Shown here: piece after piece, positions 32,981 through 42,566 of the stretch
Numbering within the stretch: the first letter of the stretch is position 1
How the letters are laid out: each line of letters begins with the position of its first letter
Origin: JBAVOR01 sp049692255
Lineage (GTDB): Bacteria; Babelota; Babeliae; Babelales; JACPOV01
Reading direction: 5' to 3'
Assembly (NCBI GenBank): GCA_049692255.1
Contig: JBAVOR010000009.1
Coordinates: forward strand, 1 to 64,000
DNA length: 64,000 bases
The notes under the pieces: model-generated
What the model was told of the DNA's origin: nothing
Database searches by the model: none
What the model saw: the letters and a program-made list of their open reading frames with translations, nothing else
Position numbers and translations under genes: made by a program

Positions 32981-35152
32981 ATGACTCCTGTTGATCAATT
33001 GCAAGGCACCATCGACCGTATCCTTTTCAATAACCAAGAAACAGGATTTTCGGTATTTGTTATGGTCGGCACTAATAAACAGGAAATCATTGTAACAGGT
33101 ACCCTGCCTACACTTCAAGCAGGCGAACAAGTAACGGTACAGGGTAGTTGGGTAATGCACCCAAAGTTTGGTAAACAGTTCCAAGCAACTACGTGCGTAG
33201 CTCAACTACCTACCACTGTTGTGGGCATTGAAAAATATTTAGGCTCTGGCCTGATCAAAGGCATTGGTAAAGCATTCGCAAAAAAAATTGTCGCACGCTT
33301 TGGAGCGAATACGCTCACCATTATTGAACAAGAACCGGAACGTCTTGCTACCATTGAGGGCATCGGCACCAAACGTATCGATCAAATCAAGCACGCATGG
33401 CACCAGCAAAAAGCGGTGTCAGCAATTATGATCTTTCTGCAGGAAAAAGATATTTCACCGGTATTTGCCACAAAAATTTATAAACAATATGGTCAGAACG
33501 CTATTGCTCTTTTGCAAGAAAATCCCTATCGATTAGCAGAAGATATTTGGGGAGTTGGTTTTAAGACGGCAGATACTATAGCGCACAAGATTGGTATTGC
33601 CAAAAATTCGATCCAACGAGTCAAAGCGGGGTTACTGTTCGTATTAAGTCAGGCTACCAATCAAGGACATCTGTATCTGACCGTTGATCAACTAAAAGAA
33701 CAAGCAATTACCTTGCTTGAACTGGCCGGTGCTGATGAACAGTTATGCAAAACTGCACTGCATGAACTATACGAACAAACAAAAATTAAACTTATCAGTC
33801 ACCAAGATGCCCATTACATTGCGCTCTCCCAATATTATTTTAGTGAAAAAGGGGTAGCACAACGGCTTAAAAACCTTCAAGAAACAGTCTCTGATATCGT
33901 GTTCGATATTGCATCAATTTATACTCAATTGCGCACAGAAACGTCAGGACACATAGAACTCAACGAAGATCAACAACGCGCTATTTTAACCTGCTTACAA
34001 AATAAAGTAACAGTTATTACGGGCGGTCCCGGCACGGGTAAAACAACGCTCATCAAACGATTACTTTCATTACTTGATGCGCAGCATTTACAGTACCATC
34101 TTGCTGCTCCCACGGGACGTGCGGCAAAACGCATTATTGAAGGGACAGGAAAATATGCCGCAACCTTACATCGATTGCTCCAATTCGATGCAAGCAATTT
34201 TAGCTTTATACACAACGAAAAAAATGCACTGAAAGGCCAGTTCTTTATTATCGATGAATCTTCAATGATCGATATTTTCTTAGCTGCAGCGTTGGTTAAA
34301 GCGATTCCGTTACGCGCCCATCTCATTTTTATTGGGGATACCGACCAACTACCTTCTGTTGGCGCGGGGAACTTTTTATCAGACTTACTCAAAACCCCTT
34401 CCATTGCTCACGTACGCTTAACTCATATTTTTAGGCAAGCAGCAAACAGCCTTATTGTGGTTAATGCCCATAGAATTAATCGTGGTGAATTTCCCGTCTT
34501 TCAAGCACCCGATACTAAAAAAGATTTTATTTTTATTAAAGAAGAAAAAGTAGAGAATCTCGTTCACCATATTCATCGCTTTTGCCAGAATAAATCTCTC
34601 AATCCGTATGTTGAAGATACCATGATTTTGACCCCTATGAACAAAGGGGTTGCTGGCACCCATAATCTCAACCATCAATTACAGCCATTACTTAATCCAC
34701 ACGAAAAGCCAAGCTATACCCACATAGGAACGCAATACAAGGTAGGTGATCGGGTCATGCAAATTCGTAATAATTACGATAAGCATGTTTTTAATGGTGA
34801 TATTGGGATTATCGAAGATATTGATACTGAAATGCACACTATAACTGTTCGTTTTGATGAACGGGAAGTGACATACGATACGCATGAAATGGATGAGCTG
34901 GTGCTTGCGTATGCTATCTCTATTCATAAAAGCCAGGGTTCAGAGTACGGGGCTGTGATTATTCCTCTGTTCATGCAACATTTTATGTTGCTGCAGCGCA
35001 ATTTACTGTATACTGCAATAACACGTGCAAAAAGGTTATGTATTATTATCGGCCAACCAAAGGCATTGGCGATTGCCATCAAGAATAATAAGACCGTACA
35101 AAGACAAACATTTTTAAAAGAATTTTTAAGTTCAGATTTAACATGTCGTTAA
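32981..35152 (+). CDS. recD2: RecD2-type DNA helicase
   Basis: A 723-aa SF1B helicase without RecBC partners. The N-terminus has the RecD2 OB-like domain (GTIDRILFNNQETGFSVFVM) and tandem helix-hairpin-helix segments (GSGLIKGIGKAFAKKIV, IEGIGTKRIDQI). The motor has Walker A GGPGTGKTT (about 348-356), motif II IIDESSM, GDTDQLPSVGAG and the late SIHKSQGSEY and YTAITRAKRL motifs. It unwinds DNA 5'-3' in repair and stress tolerance. Ribosome site weak. Confidence 0.94.
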   Translation: MTPVDQLQGTIDRILFNNQETGFSVFVMVGTNKQEIIVTGTLPTLQAGEQVTVQGSWVMHPKFGKQFQATTCVAQLPTTVVGIEKYLGSGLIKGIGKAFAKKIVARFGANTLTIIEQEPERLATIEGIGTKRIDQIKHAWHQQKAVSAIMIFLQEKDISPVFATKIYKQYGQNAIALLQENPYRLAEDIWGVGFKTADTIAHKIGIAKNSIQRVKAGLLFVLSQATNQGHLYLTVDQLKEQAITLLELAGADEQLCKTALHELYEQTKIKLISHQDAHYIALSQYYFSEKGVAQRLKNLQETVSDIVFDIASIYTQLRTETSGHIELNEDQQRAILTCLQNKVTVITGGPGTGKTTLIKRLLSLLDAQHLQYHLAAPTGRAAKRIIEGTGKYAATLHRLLQFDASNFSFIHNEKNALKGQFFIIDESSMIDIFLAAALVKAIPLRAHLIFIGDTDQLPSVGAGNFLSDLLKTPSIAHVRLTHIFRQAANSLIVVNAHRINRGEFPVFQAPDTKKDFIFIKEEKVENLVHHIHRFCQNKSLNPYVEDTMILTPMNKGVAGTHNLNHQLQPLLNPHEKPSYTHIGTQYKVGDRVMQIRNNYDKHVFNGDIGIIEDIDTEMHTITVRFDEREVTYDTHEMDELVLAYAISIHKSQGSEYGAVIIPLFMQHFMLLQRNLLYTAITRAKRLCIIIGQPKALAIAIKNNKTVQRQTFLKEFLSSDLTCR

Positions 35153-35769
35153 CCCGTTTTTTTATTTTTCTTTGGTGTTTATGCACCTGTCTTCATGCGT
35201 CTGCAGTACGTATTATGCTCCAGGCAACAAATACCGGTAGCAATAGTACCTATGCGCTGAGTATATGTCAGCAGATCAAAAAAAAATTGGAACTAACCCC
35301 AGAAGTTACCGTTATTATTGCACAAAAGAGTAGTAAAGATAATGAACTGCAAGAGCTAGCAACACTAGCCAATACGCTCTCAATCGATTTATTTGTAAGC
35401 ATAGCAGTCATGGAAAACCATGGAACAGCAGATACCATAGATATCTTCACGTTTACTGCCATGTCTGATGCAACAATCTGCCTAACCGATGATGCTCATC
35501 CGTGGATTAGCTATGCGGATGCCCATAGGCCCCAGCAAAAAAAGAGCAATCACTATGCACACGTTATAGCAGAGAGTATTGCGCAAAATGCGCGATTTCA
35601 TTTTGCATGCTTTGGCCCTTCTGCTATTCCCTATAAAATATTACAAGGCATACAAGTGAGCGCATGCGCTATCGAATGTACCGTTAAAAATAGTTTTTCA
35701 TGCGATTACCTAATCGAAGAAATAGCTCTTGCGTTGCAAACAGTTATCCCCCTCTTACAACCATCATGA
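35143..35769 (+). CDS. Secreted degenerate amidase-3-like protein
   Basis: A 208-aa exported protein whose start lies inside the end of recD2. The order of elements recalls zinc N-acetylmuramoyl-L-alanine amidases: helix after a first strand, ELATLANTLSIDLFVSIAV in place of R-x-ANxxxADLFISIHAN, then YAHVIAESIAQNARF and a last helix. The metal-binding His of SIH is replaced by Ala, and no first-strand GHGG or late Glu is seen. It is therefore probably an inactive relative that may bind peptidoglycan. Confidence in the family is modest. Confidence 0.5.
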   Translation: MSLTRFFIFLWCLCTCLHASAVRIMLQATNTGSNSTYALSICQQIKKKLELTPEVTVIIAQKSSKDNELQELATLANTLSIDLFVSIAVMENHGTADTIDIFTFTAMSDATICLTDDAHPWISYADAHRPQQKKSNHYAHVIAESIAQNARFHFACFGPSAIPYKILQGIQVSACAIECTVKNSFSCDYLIEEIALALQTVIPLLQPS

Positions 35770-36314
35770 GTATGAAACAACGGTTATCTCTTATTTTTTG
35801 CATATGCGCGTGTATTGGAGGGGTAGGGTACTATGCCTATCACAATAGCATAATAATCAGTATGCCCCGTATACAGCGCGGCGATAACAACCAGCATAGC
35901 ACCAAAAAACTGGTTCTTTATAATTACTATAACGACCAATGGCATACAGAAACGGTGTCTGTTACTTGGACAGAAAAAACTGAAGAACAGATGAGTACCA
36001 TCGTACAATCTTGGTTGCATCAGTACCAAGAATTACATAAACAGGCTCCCTCTCTTACGCTCCAAGCAACAACGGTCACTCCGCATCAAGAACTGTTCAT
36101 CTCTTTCGATCACAATCCGCTCGCACATATGCGCACAACACGTGAAAAATGGTATTGGTTAGAATCTCTGAGCAAGACTATACACGCACACGCAGAAACA
36201 GTACAAAACATTGTGCTCATGGTCAATCACGAGCTCATTGACGACACCACACTCATCACACAATCGCCATGGCCCATTGATGGTTTCTTGAACAAAAGCA
36301 ATATGAACTCTTGA
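35766..36314 (+). CDS. Membrane-anchored protein with a GerMN-like domain
   Basis: The ATG at 35766 overlaps the previous stop (ATGA), which excludes the longer frame. An N-terminal helix (RLSLIFCICACIGGVGYYAY) is an anchor or signal. The 150-residue exported part (KKLVLYNYYNDQW, TEEQMSTIVQSWLHQY, LQATTVTPHQELFISFDHNPL, SLSKTIHAHAETVQNIVLMVNHE) follows the strand-helix order of GerMN domains. In other bacteria these accompany amidases and bind the cell wall. Pairing with an amidase-like gene supports this, but similarity is weak. Confidence 0.5.
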   Translation: MSMKQRLSLIFCICACIGGVGYYAYHNSIIISMPRIQRGDNNQHSTKKLVLYNYYNDQWHTETVSVTWTEKTEEQMSTIVQSWLHQYQELHKQAPSLTLQATTVTPHQELFISFDHNPLAHMRTTREKWYWLESLSKTIHAHAETVQNIVLMVNHELIDDTTLITQSPWPIDGFLNKSNMNS

Positions 36315-36385
36315 TTTTTATTTTTTATGCAGGATAGGGTAAATGCATAAAGATTAATTAATCTCTATTAAAAGAAGGAGTTCAT

Positions 36386-36601
36386 ATGAACGGTGAAACT
36401 AATTTCCCTTTAGTAAACAAAGAGTTCAAAGGGCTTGTATTACTGATTCTGGGAATTATTCTCTTGCTTTACACACTCAATATCTTACAGCTTTGGCTTA
36501 ACGGATTTTTCATCTTTCTTGCCATCGCTCTTATTTTTTACGGATCATATGAATCAGGCATTCTCCAACGGCTCTGGGCACTGCGCGGAAAGAAAAAATA
36601 G
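36386..36601 (+). CDS. Small two-helix membrane protein
   Basis: A 71-aa protein, almost entirely two hydrophobic helices (LVLLILGIILLLYTLNIL and FFIFLAIALIFYGSY) with a basic tail (RGKKK), so both ends should be in the cytoplasm. AGAAGGAG is well placed. The stop is 4 bases from the stop of the giant MscS gene on the other strand. No family recognised. Confidence 0.65.
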   Translation: MNGETNFPLVNKEFKGLVLLILGIILLLYTLNILQLWLNGFFIFLAIALIFYGSYESGILQRLWALRGKKK

Positions 36602-36605
36602 TTAC

Positions 36606-39600
36606 CTACTCTTTCACAATTACGCGTGTTGGTACAGCAATCTTGATATTCTCTTCACGTAACGCTTTAGTAATAGCAAAACGAATATCTGAAGCAATAT
36701 CCCAACGACGTAAGATATTAATATTACTAATAAAGCCCCGTACTAAAAACACGAATCCATATTCACCCAGATCTTCAAGTCGCACAATATATTTGGGGCT
36801 TTTCAATACATCGATATTTTCTTCTAATACCCGTTGCACGATCTTTTTAACAAACATTGGATCAGCCGCATAGGGAATCACAAACGTGATATCATCAAAT
36901 GCAATAAAGTTACGTGCATAATGCCAGTTGCTTACTGCGTGGCTCAATACCATTGAGTTGGGCACAATAATACTAAAGCTATCTTTACGCCGCAAAATAA
37001 TAGAACGGGGTGTTATTTTACGCACGACCCCCTGAATTTCTTCAGTGAGTGCAATGTAATCACCGATCTGTATAGGGCGCTGCACTAAAATAATAAAATA
37101 GGAAATAAAGTCACCGACCGGTTCTTTCGATATATAGCTGATCGAACCGATAACGATACCGATACCTAACAACAACGTACCAAGGCCAGCCCACTGAAAT
37201 CCTACGTAAATAGAGATCATTACAATAAGATATCGTGCGATGCTTAAAATAGTATTTTGTATTCCCAGTTCAACAGGAAGCACTTGGAATATACGCTGCA
37301 GAACAAATTTATTAAACAATACTGAACTAACAAGTCCAAATCCAATAAACGAAAGTAACAGTAAAAATTTACGCGGAGTAAACCAAACGGTCTCCCCCTT
37401 TTCCACGTGCGTAGAAAAGAGGTGAAAATCAAATGCTGCCCAAAAATCATCTGCTGCAATGGGAAGGCCCCAAATTTTAACTGCAATGATGACTCCTAAG
37501 CTTGCAAATAATATAAAGAAAAAGATAACTGCTATGCCATACCATGTACGTGCATACCCAAACCGTTCCCGTTTGAGTTCGTCATCTTCTACAATGAAAA
37601 ATATTTTTTCAGAATATTTCTTCAGATATACATGCAACTCGTACAGAGCCCGCGCTACAATTAAAGAACATACAATACCCCAGACTAAATACGAGATCAG
37701 ATTGCCATAACCACCAATGTACGGGTCGCTTAAGATCATAAGCATAATAACCGCCATGAGCAGAAGGTAATAATAGTTTTCGATAATATATTCGACCCAA
37801 TGCCAAATAAAGCCGCGCCGTGACACTAGTGCTAAAATCTCTTCCTTACCAATCGAAAAGATCACAAGGGCACGTAAAATAATAGAATATATCGCCATTA
37901 AAATGTTCGGCAATTCAGATTTATGAATAGTGGCGTATGCGTACGCTTCACGGAATAATAAGATGATAATTGATGTATACGCAAATAAAGAGATTACTAT
38001 ATAAAAACGTCTTTCAAGCGGTGGACTAAAGAACGGGAAATTATGGGTGCGGTTGTAGTGCAATATATGTTCAATAAACAGATGGGTAATATAGGTTAGG
38101 TACACGATCGATACAAGATAAAAGATAACCCGCACAAAAAGATCTATGGCGAAATAATGCTGCCAATACATAATCCAAAAAATAAACCCCCAGCAATACA
38201 GGCCATTTAAATGGATTCTTACGAACCGCAATGCACAAATGCTTGCATGGATAAAAAAGTTAAGCATTGGCTGATTCGGCAACCCTCGCATTAAATATTG
38301 CTCAAATGCACTCAGGCGAGTACGCAAGAAGAGATAGCCCATAATAAGCAAGAAAATGGAGATGATAACAGAAAGAGCACGTCGCATTGGCACAAACGCA
38401 TGCGCAATGTTGGCGATCTGCCCTTTGATTGAAAACTCATGTATGTACGAGCGCCCAAGGTCATACACGTCGGAACAGAAATAGATAATATCGGGGATAA
38501 TATTACGAATGCCGTGCCATGAAATTGCATAATGAGAACGTTGCCATCTGCTTTTACCATGCAGCTCATTAATCATAAATTTAATTTCACGCAACGTATT
38601 TTGGCGTATGTTAGTAATGGTATTGTTCGCCTCTAACAGCTTACCCGCCACTTCTGCTTGCTCACTCATCACTTTTTCTGCATCAGCAACATTCTGCATG
38701 CACACTTGGTACCGCAATGGATATTGCTTGAACATGCCATCTTTTTCATCTTTAATTTCTTGACTGACCACATGCAAGTTAGCAACCTCTTTTGACTGAA
38801 AATTCAAAAAGTTCGCAATTGCCTGTTTCTTATCTTGTGATGCTGCAAGATCTTGCGTTACCTTCACTTGGCGGTCAGAAAACTCTTTAGAAACCTGTTG
38901 CAATGTTTCAGTATCAACCGTTTTGTGTTGCAGTAATTGATACCAGGTTTGCACTACAAGGAACTTTACCTGCTCATGCTCTATCTGTTCATCTTGTAAA
39001 TCTTTTTGTGCTTGCACATATTCTATACGCTTTTCCAGTAACTGCAGTTGCGCAGTTTTAGTGCCGATTTCGCACAATGAACTGTACCCATCAAGGGAAC
39101 GATTTTCTATGACCCACAGGCCAAATTCTTCTTTTTTCGATTGCACAACTTTATAGCGTATAGTAAGTTGTTCAATCTCTCTTTTAAGCTGTTCGCGCTT
39201 AGCAGATAAATTTTTGATCTCTTCAAAGAGTGGCACGCGCGTTGCTGACAGTTTTTGACGGTCATGCTCTAATTTATTGCGCGCTTCCCCTACTTCTGTT
39301 TCATTAATACGCAACCCGACGCGCGCCCGTTCAAGATTATTTTTAAAAATTTCGAGTTTTTGATTTTCTATAATAATACGCGCATTAAGAAACATAATTT
39401 TTCTATTGATCACCGTAATGCGTAGCTCAGCAAGCTGCTGTTCATAACGCGCAATCTGTTCATCAATGTCTAATAATTCACGCTTATGTTTGTATGTTTG
39501 ATCTGCCGCTTGATAGCTGCGATGCGCAGTACGCGTAAACTCTTCCATCTCTTTTTTGCGTTCTTGGTAGGTTTTAGTGGCAATAGCAACCTTCTTTTTG

Positions 39601-40154
39601 CGGTTTTCAAAATCGGCAAGGGTATCACTTTTTTGCGTCTTAAGCTGCTCAAGGCTGTCTTCTTCATCAAACACCCGCTTAAAATCACTTTGCACATCGC
39701 TAAACGAATAAAAAGGGCGCGGCTCACGTACTAATCCTTTGAGCACCGTATCTTTTTTAAAACTTTCAAGCAGTTCCACATGTTGTTTTAAAATACTCGG
39801 TTGCTCTTCATACGTCATGCGCATAGTGTAAAGCGTTTGATACAGATCATTGGCCCGTGCTAAAAAGCGAGTTAGATATTCTTTTTCTGTACCATGTACC
39901 GTAGCCAAATCTGTTTTCGTTTGATTTACTAAGGCTGTTGCTTGATCAAGACGTTCTTGAATAATACGTAAGTTTTCTTGTGTTTCTTCGCGAACCGTTT
40001 GATACTCTTGTTTTAATTGCGTTAACTGCTCTTCGCGCTCATTCCATTGCGTCATAATAAAACGAGTAGGATCAACCAATGGACCAGCGCCATACGTCAG
40101 TGCGCCACACATACCGATCATCAACCCCAGCAAGAACACATTCTTTCTATTCAT
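36606..40154 (-). CDS. Giant mechanosensitive channel (MscS/MscK family)
   Basis: An 1182-aa inner-membrane protein. After a signal peptide (ends TYGAG), residues about 25-520 are a long periplasmic coiled coil. About nine to eleven membrane helices (570-990) follow, then the MscS module: pore helix GTLLLGIGIVIGSISYI, VQRPIQIGDYIALTEEIQGVVRKITPRSIILRRKDSFSIIVPNSMVLS and a C-terminal alpha/beta vestibule. This layout is that of MscK/YbdG-like large channels that release solutes on osmotic downshock. Such a channel suits a cell moving between host and dilute medium. Confidence 0.92.
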   Translation of the reverse strand: MNRKNVFLLGLMIGMCGALTYGAGPLVDPTRFIMTQWNEREEQLTQLKQEYQTVREETQENLRIIQERLDQATALVNQTKTDLATVHGTEKEYLTRFLARANDLYQTLYTMRMTYEEQPSILKQHVELLESFKKDTVLKGLVREPRPFYSFSDVQSDFKRVFDEEDSLEQLKTQKSDTLADFENRKKKVAIATKTYQERKKEMEEFTRTAHRSYQAADQTYKHKRELLDIDEQIARYEQQLAELRITVINRKIMFLNARIIIENQKLEIFKNNLERARVGLRINETEVGEARNKLEHDRQKLSATRVPLFEEIKNLSAKREQLKREIEQLTIRYKVVQSKKEEFGLWVIENRSLDGYSSLCEIGTKTAQLQLLEKRIEYVQAQKDLQDEQIEHEQVKFLVVQTWYQLLQHKTVDTETLQQVSKEFSDRQVKVTQDLAASQDKKQAIANFLNFQSKEVANLHVVSQEIKDEKDGMFKQYPLRYQVCMQNVADAEKVMSEQAEVAGKLLEANNTITNIRQNTLREIKFMINELHGKSRWQRSHYAISWHGIRNIIPDIIYFCSDVYDLGRSYIHEFSIKGQIANIAHAFVPMRRALSVIISIFLLIMGYLFLRTRLSAFEQYLMRGLPNQPMLNFFIHASICALRFVRIHLNGLYCWGFIFWIMYWQHYFAIDLFVRVIFYLVSIVYLTYITHLFIEHILHYNRTHNFPFFSPPLERRFYIVISLFAYTSIIILLFREAYAYATIHKSELPNILMAIYSIILRALVIFSIGKEEILALVSRRGFIWHWVEYIIENYYYLLLMAVIMLMILSDPYIGGYGNLISYLVWGIVCSLIVARALYELHVYLKKYSEKIFFIVEDDELKRERFGYARTWYGIAVIFFFILFASLGVIIAVKIWGLPIAADDFWAAFDFHLFSTHVEKGETVWFTPRKFLLLLSFIGFGLVSSVLFNKFVLQRIFQVLPVELGIQNTILSIARYLIVMISIYVGFQWAGLGTLLLGIGIVIGSISYISKEPVGDFISYFIILVQRPIQIGDYIALTEEIQGVVRKITPRSIILRRKDSFSIIVPNSMVLSHAVSNWHYARNFIAFDDITFVIPYAADPMFVKKIVQRVLEENIDVLKSPKYIVRLEDLGEYGFVFLVRGFISNINILRRWDIASDIRFAITKALREENIKIAVPTRVIVKE

Positions 40155-40158
40155 TTGC

Positions 40159-40731
40159 TCACCCTACCAATACTTTAAATTTTTCTCTTTGTGGATGCAC
40201 TTGTAAGCATAACTGTATACACATACGCAATTCTTCGTATTTACACTCTACCGCTTTATGAATCATTAATTCAAGAGGTAATACAAAAAGAGAGGGTATA
40301 TGAGGATATTTCTTTACTGCTTCCTCTGCATACATGCCGGTATTCCATAAAAATCGTAATATAAAAACTAACTTTTGCATATTATTCCATTGCTTACTAT
40401 GAGTGTAAAGCATACCATAAAAATCTGCAAAAATAGGAACTGCGCTTTGGTTTTCAACGAGCCCATACAAACAGAGCTCCAATACCGTATGCAAAAATAG
40501 TATATCATTACGCCCCAGCGTAAGCGGTGCATCATAAATAGAAATCTGTTCTATGCAAAAACCATATATTTTCTGTGATAGTACATATTCTAACATAGTG
40601 CCTGGGCTCAGGTGCAGCTGTTTTTTGCAAAATGGAATGGCTACTATTTTTCCATGGCTTTTGTCTAATAACAATATCTTATTTTGTTTTGAGAGCTTCG
40701 CTTGCAAAACAATACCATATGAATGATCCAT
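40159..40731 (-). CDS. Orphan, possibly a divergent RecO
   Basis: A 190-aa cytoplasmic protein that precedes the MscS gene by 4 bases. The start (GIVLQAKLSKQNKILLLDKSHGKIVAIPF) fits the small OB-fold opening of RecO (xxIVL... gExxxlvxlfTxxxGk). The helical remainder (ILFLHTVLELCLYGLVE, LVFILRFLWNTGMY) fits the RecO C-terminus, without zinc cysteines. RecO loads RecA at gaps. The similarity is by shape and a few positions only. Confidence 0.4.
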   Translation of the reverse strand: MDHSYGIVLQAKLSKQNKILLLDKSHGKIVAIPFCKKQLHLSPGTMLEYVLSQKIYGFCIEQISIYDAPLTLGRNDILFLHTVLELCLYGLVENQSAVPIFADFYGMLYTHSKQWNNMQKLVFILRFLWNTGMYAEEAVKKYPHIPSLFVLPLELMIHKAVECKYEELRMCIQLCLQVHPQREKFKVLVG

Positions 40732-40807
40732 ATCTTTCCTATCTCAAACAATACACCCTTATTAGTGTACCTCATTTTGCTTCGTATTTGTGAAGAAACT
40801 TTTTTTG

Positions 40808-40837
40808 TTGACACGCAGTGTGTGAATGTGCTGTATT
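40808..40837 (+). promoter_or_regulatory. Possible promoter for the fibre genes
   Basis: TTGACA (40808-40813), an 18-base spacer, then TGTATT (40832-40837). It sits 45 bases before the first fibre gene. The -35 is consensus; the -10 is poor. Confidence 0.4.
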
Positions 40838-40882
40838 GTTTTCAAATCACCGTTGCAATAAAATATAAAAAAAGGAGAACCT

Positions 40883-42442
40883 ATGAATAAATCATTACTT
40901 CTATCTTCACTCTTAATCACTACACCCCAGATAATCAACGCACAAAACGGCACTTTAGAGGTGCATAGACGCCCTAAGCTTACTATCATTCCCCGCTTAG
41001 CAGTGTATTCTTTTGATGCAGAAAGAGCACAGATTAACGGTCCGGTAACGGTAAATGGGCCGATCAAAATTGAAGGAACTCTGACAATCAATGGTCAGCA
41101 ACTGAATCCCAGTGGATTGCTACAGCTCCCCTTGTCTATAGCCAATGGTGGCACCAATGCAACTTCAATGACTAATGTTGATGGTGTAGTGTATTACGAT
41201 GGCACAATATTGAATACCACTACCGTAGGAACTGCAGGACAAATACTTACTTCGCGTGGGCCTGGGCTGGCACCTCTTTTTGTAACAGGTGCTGGTGGGT
41301 CGGGTATATCGAATATTGATGGTAATACTGGCGCAATTTCCGGTGCAACCGTGACCATGCAAGGTGGCAATAATATAACCACATCGGCTACTAACAGCAC
41401 TACCATGACTATCGATCTTGTAGCCCCAGTAACTATTGCCAATGGTGGCACCAATGCAACTGCGATGACTAATACAGACGGCGTGGTGTATTACGATGGC
41501 ACTAAATTAAATACCACTACTGCGGGGACTGCCGGTCAGTTGTTAACATCGAATGGAACTGGCAATGCGCCAACTTTTCAAGCATTCACAATTAATACAC
41601 CTGACAATACAAGCTCTGTCACGGGCAATTCGTTAACGTTAACTGCAGCAGGATCTGGTTCTACAGTGAAGCTTTCGGGATCTGGTACCACAATAACTCT
41701 TACAATGACTGATGTTAATGACAATACGGTAGTAGGCGCTGGAGCTGGGAATGCATCTATGACAGGGTTTTTTAATGCAGTGCTAGGTAATTCAGCGGGA
41801 TCTCAATTGACTTCTGGATCCTCCAATACTGTTATAGGTAATTCAGCAGGAACTCAATTAACTTCTGGAGTCTCAAATATTATCATAGGGGCAGCAAGTG
41901 GGAGTAGCTTGAATGCTATTGGCAACGATAACATATGCATAGGATTACCTGGTGGTAGCGGAGATAATAGTACGCTTCGTATTGGCAATCCAGAGACCAT
42001 TTCTTCTGCTTTCATTAGTGGTATACGCGGAGTTACCACAGGGGCAAGCGATGCCATAGCAGTGCTCATAGATTCGAACGGACAGCTGGGTACTGTTTCT
42101 TCTTCACGTAAATACAAAGAAAATATTCAAGATATCGATATACAGGAAACAAATCTACTTAATTTGCGTCCTGTCACCTTTAATTATAAAAAACATGAAT
42201 CGACCGATATTCACTTTGGACTGATTGCAGAGGAAGTAGAAGAACTTATTCCTGATCTCGTGATACGTGATAAAAATGGTGACGCACAAACGGTGAAGTA
42301 CCATGAGTTACCGGTACTGCTGCTTGCACATATTAAACAACTGGCTGCAAAAAATGAAGAATTGGAAACACGTCTGACTGAAGAAATTACTGAACTAAAA
42401 TCATGTATCGCTGCACTAAAAGGAAACAGCGCTATCGCATAA
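40883..42442 (+). CDS. Surface fibre with C-terminal S74 chaperone domain, copy 1
   Basis: A 519-aa exported fibre. Signal peptide to INAQ, then a conserved head (residues 20-75). A Gly/Thr/Asn-rich shaft follows with phage-tail-like repeats (IANGGTNATAMTNTDGVVYYDGT, GTAGQLLTSNGTG, AGAGNASM). The C-terminus (about 405-519) is an endosialidase-type intramolecular chaperone: SSRKYKENI, with Ser and Lys five apart as in the self-cleaving dyad, LRPVTFNYK, GLIAEEVEELIPDLV and a terminal coiled coil. These domains trimerise the shaft and then cut themselves off. Here a trimeric surface adhesin or binding fibre is likely. Confidence 0.82.
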   Translation: MNKSLLLSSLLITTPQIINAQNGTLEVHRRPKLTIIPRLAVYSFDAERAQINGPVTVNGPIKIEGTLTINGQQLNPSGLLQLPLSIANGGTNATSMTNVDGVVYYDGTILNTTTVGTAGQILTSRGPGLAPLFVTGAGGSGISNIDGNTGAISGATVTMQGGNNITTSATNSTTMTIDLVAPVTIANGGTNATAMTNTDGVVYYDGTKLNTTTAGTAGQLLTSNGTGNAPTFQAFTINTPDNTSSVTGNSLTLTAAGSGSTVKLSGSGTTITLTMTDVNDNTVVGAGAGNASMTGFFNAVLGNSAGSQLTSGSSNTVIGNSAGTQLTSGVSNIIIGAASGSSLNAIGNDNICIGLPGGSGDNSTLRIGNPETISSAFISGIRGVTTGASDAIAVLIDSNGQLGTVSSSRKYKENIQDIDIQETNLLNLRPVTFNYKKHESTDIHFGLIAEEVEELIPDLVIRDKNGDAQTVKYHELPVLLLAHIKQLAAKNEELETRLTEEITELKSCIAALKGNSAIA

Positions 42443-42566
42443 ATCGGATTGGTGTTCGACAAAGTCAAATGTGTCGACGTGTCCGTCGAAGCCTTCTGCT
42501 CCACCCTTCACGTTTCAAAGAACAGGTTGGTGAAGTCGAAAAGATACCGAGCGATAAGGAGAACCT

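Noticed and set aside
42443..42566. GTCGA-rich gap between the fibre genes as a recombination site
   Set aside because: Short TTCGAC/GTCGAA pairs are present, but there is no repeat with clear arms or second copy beside the genes.
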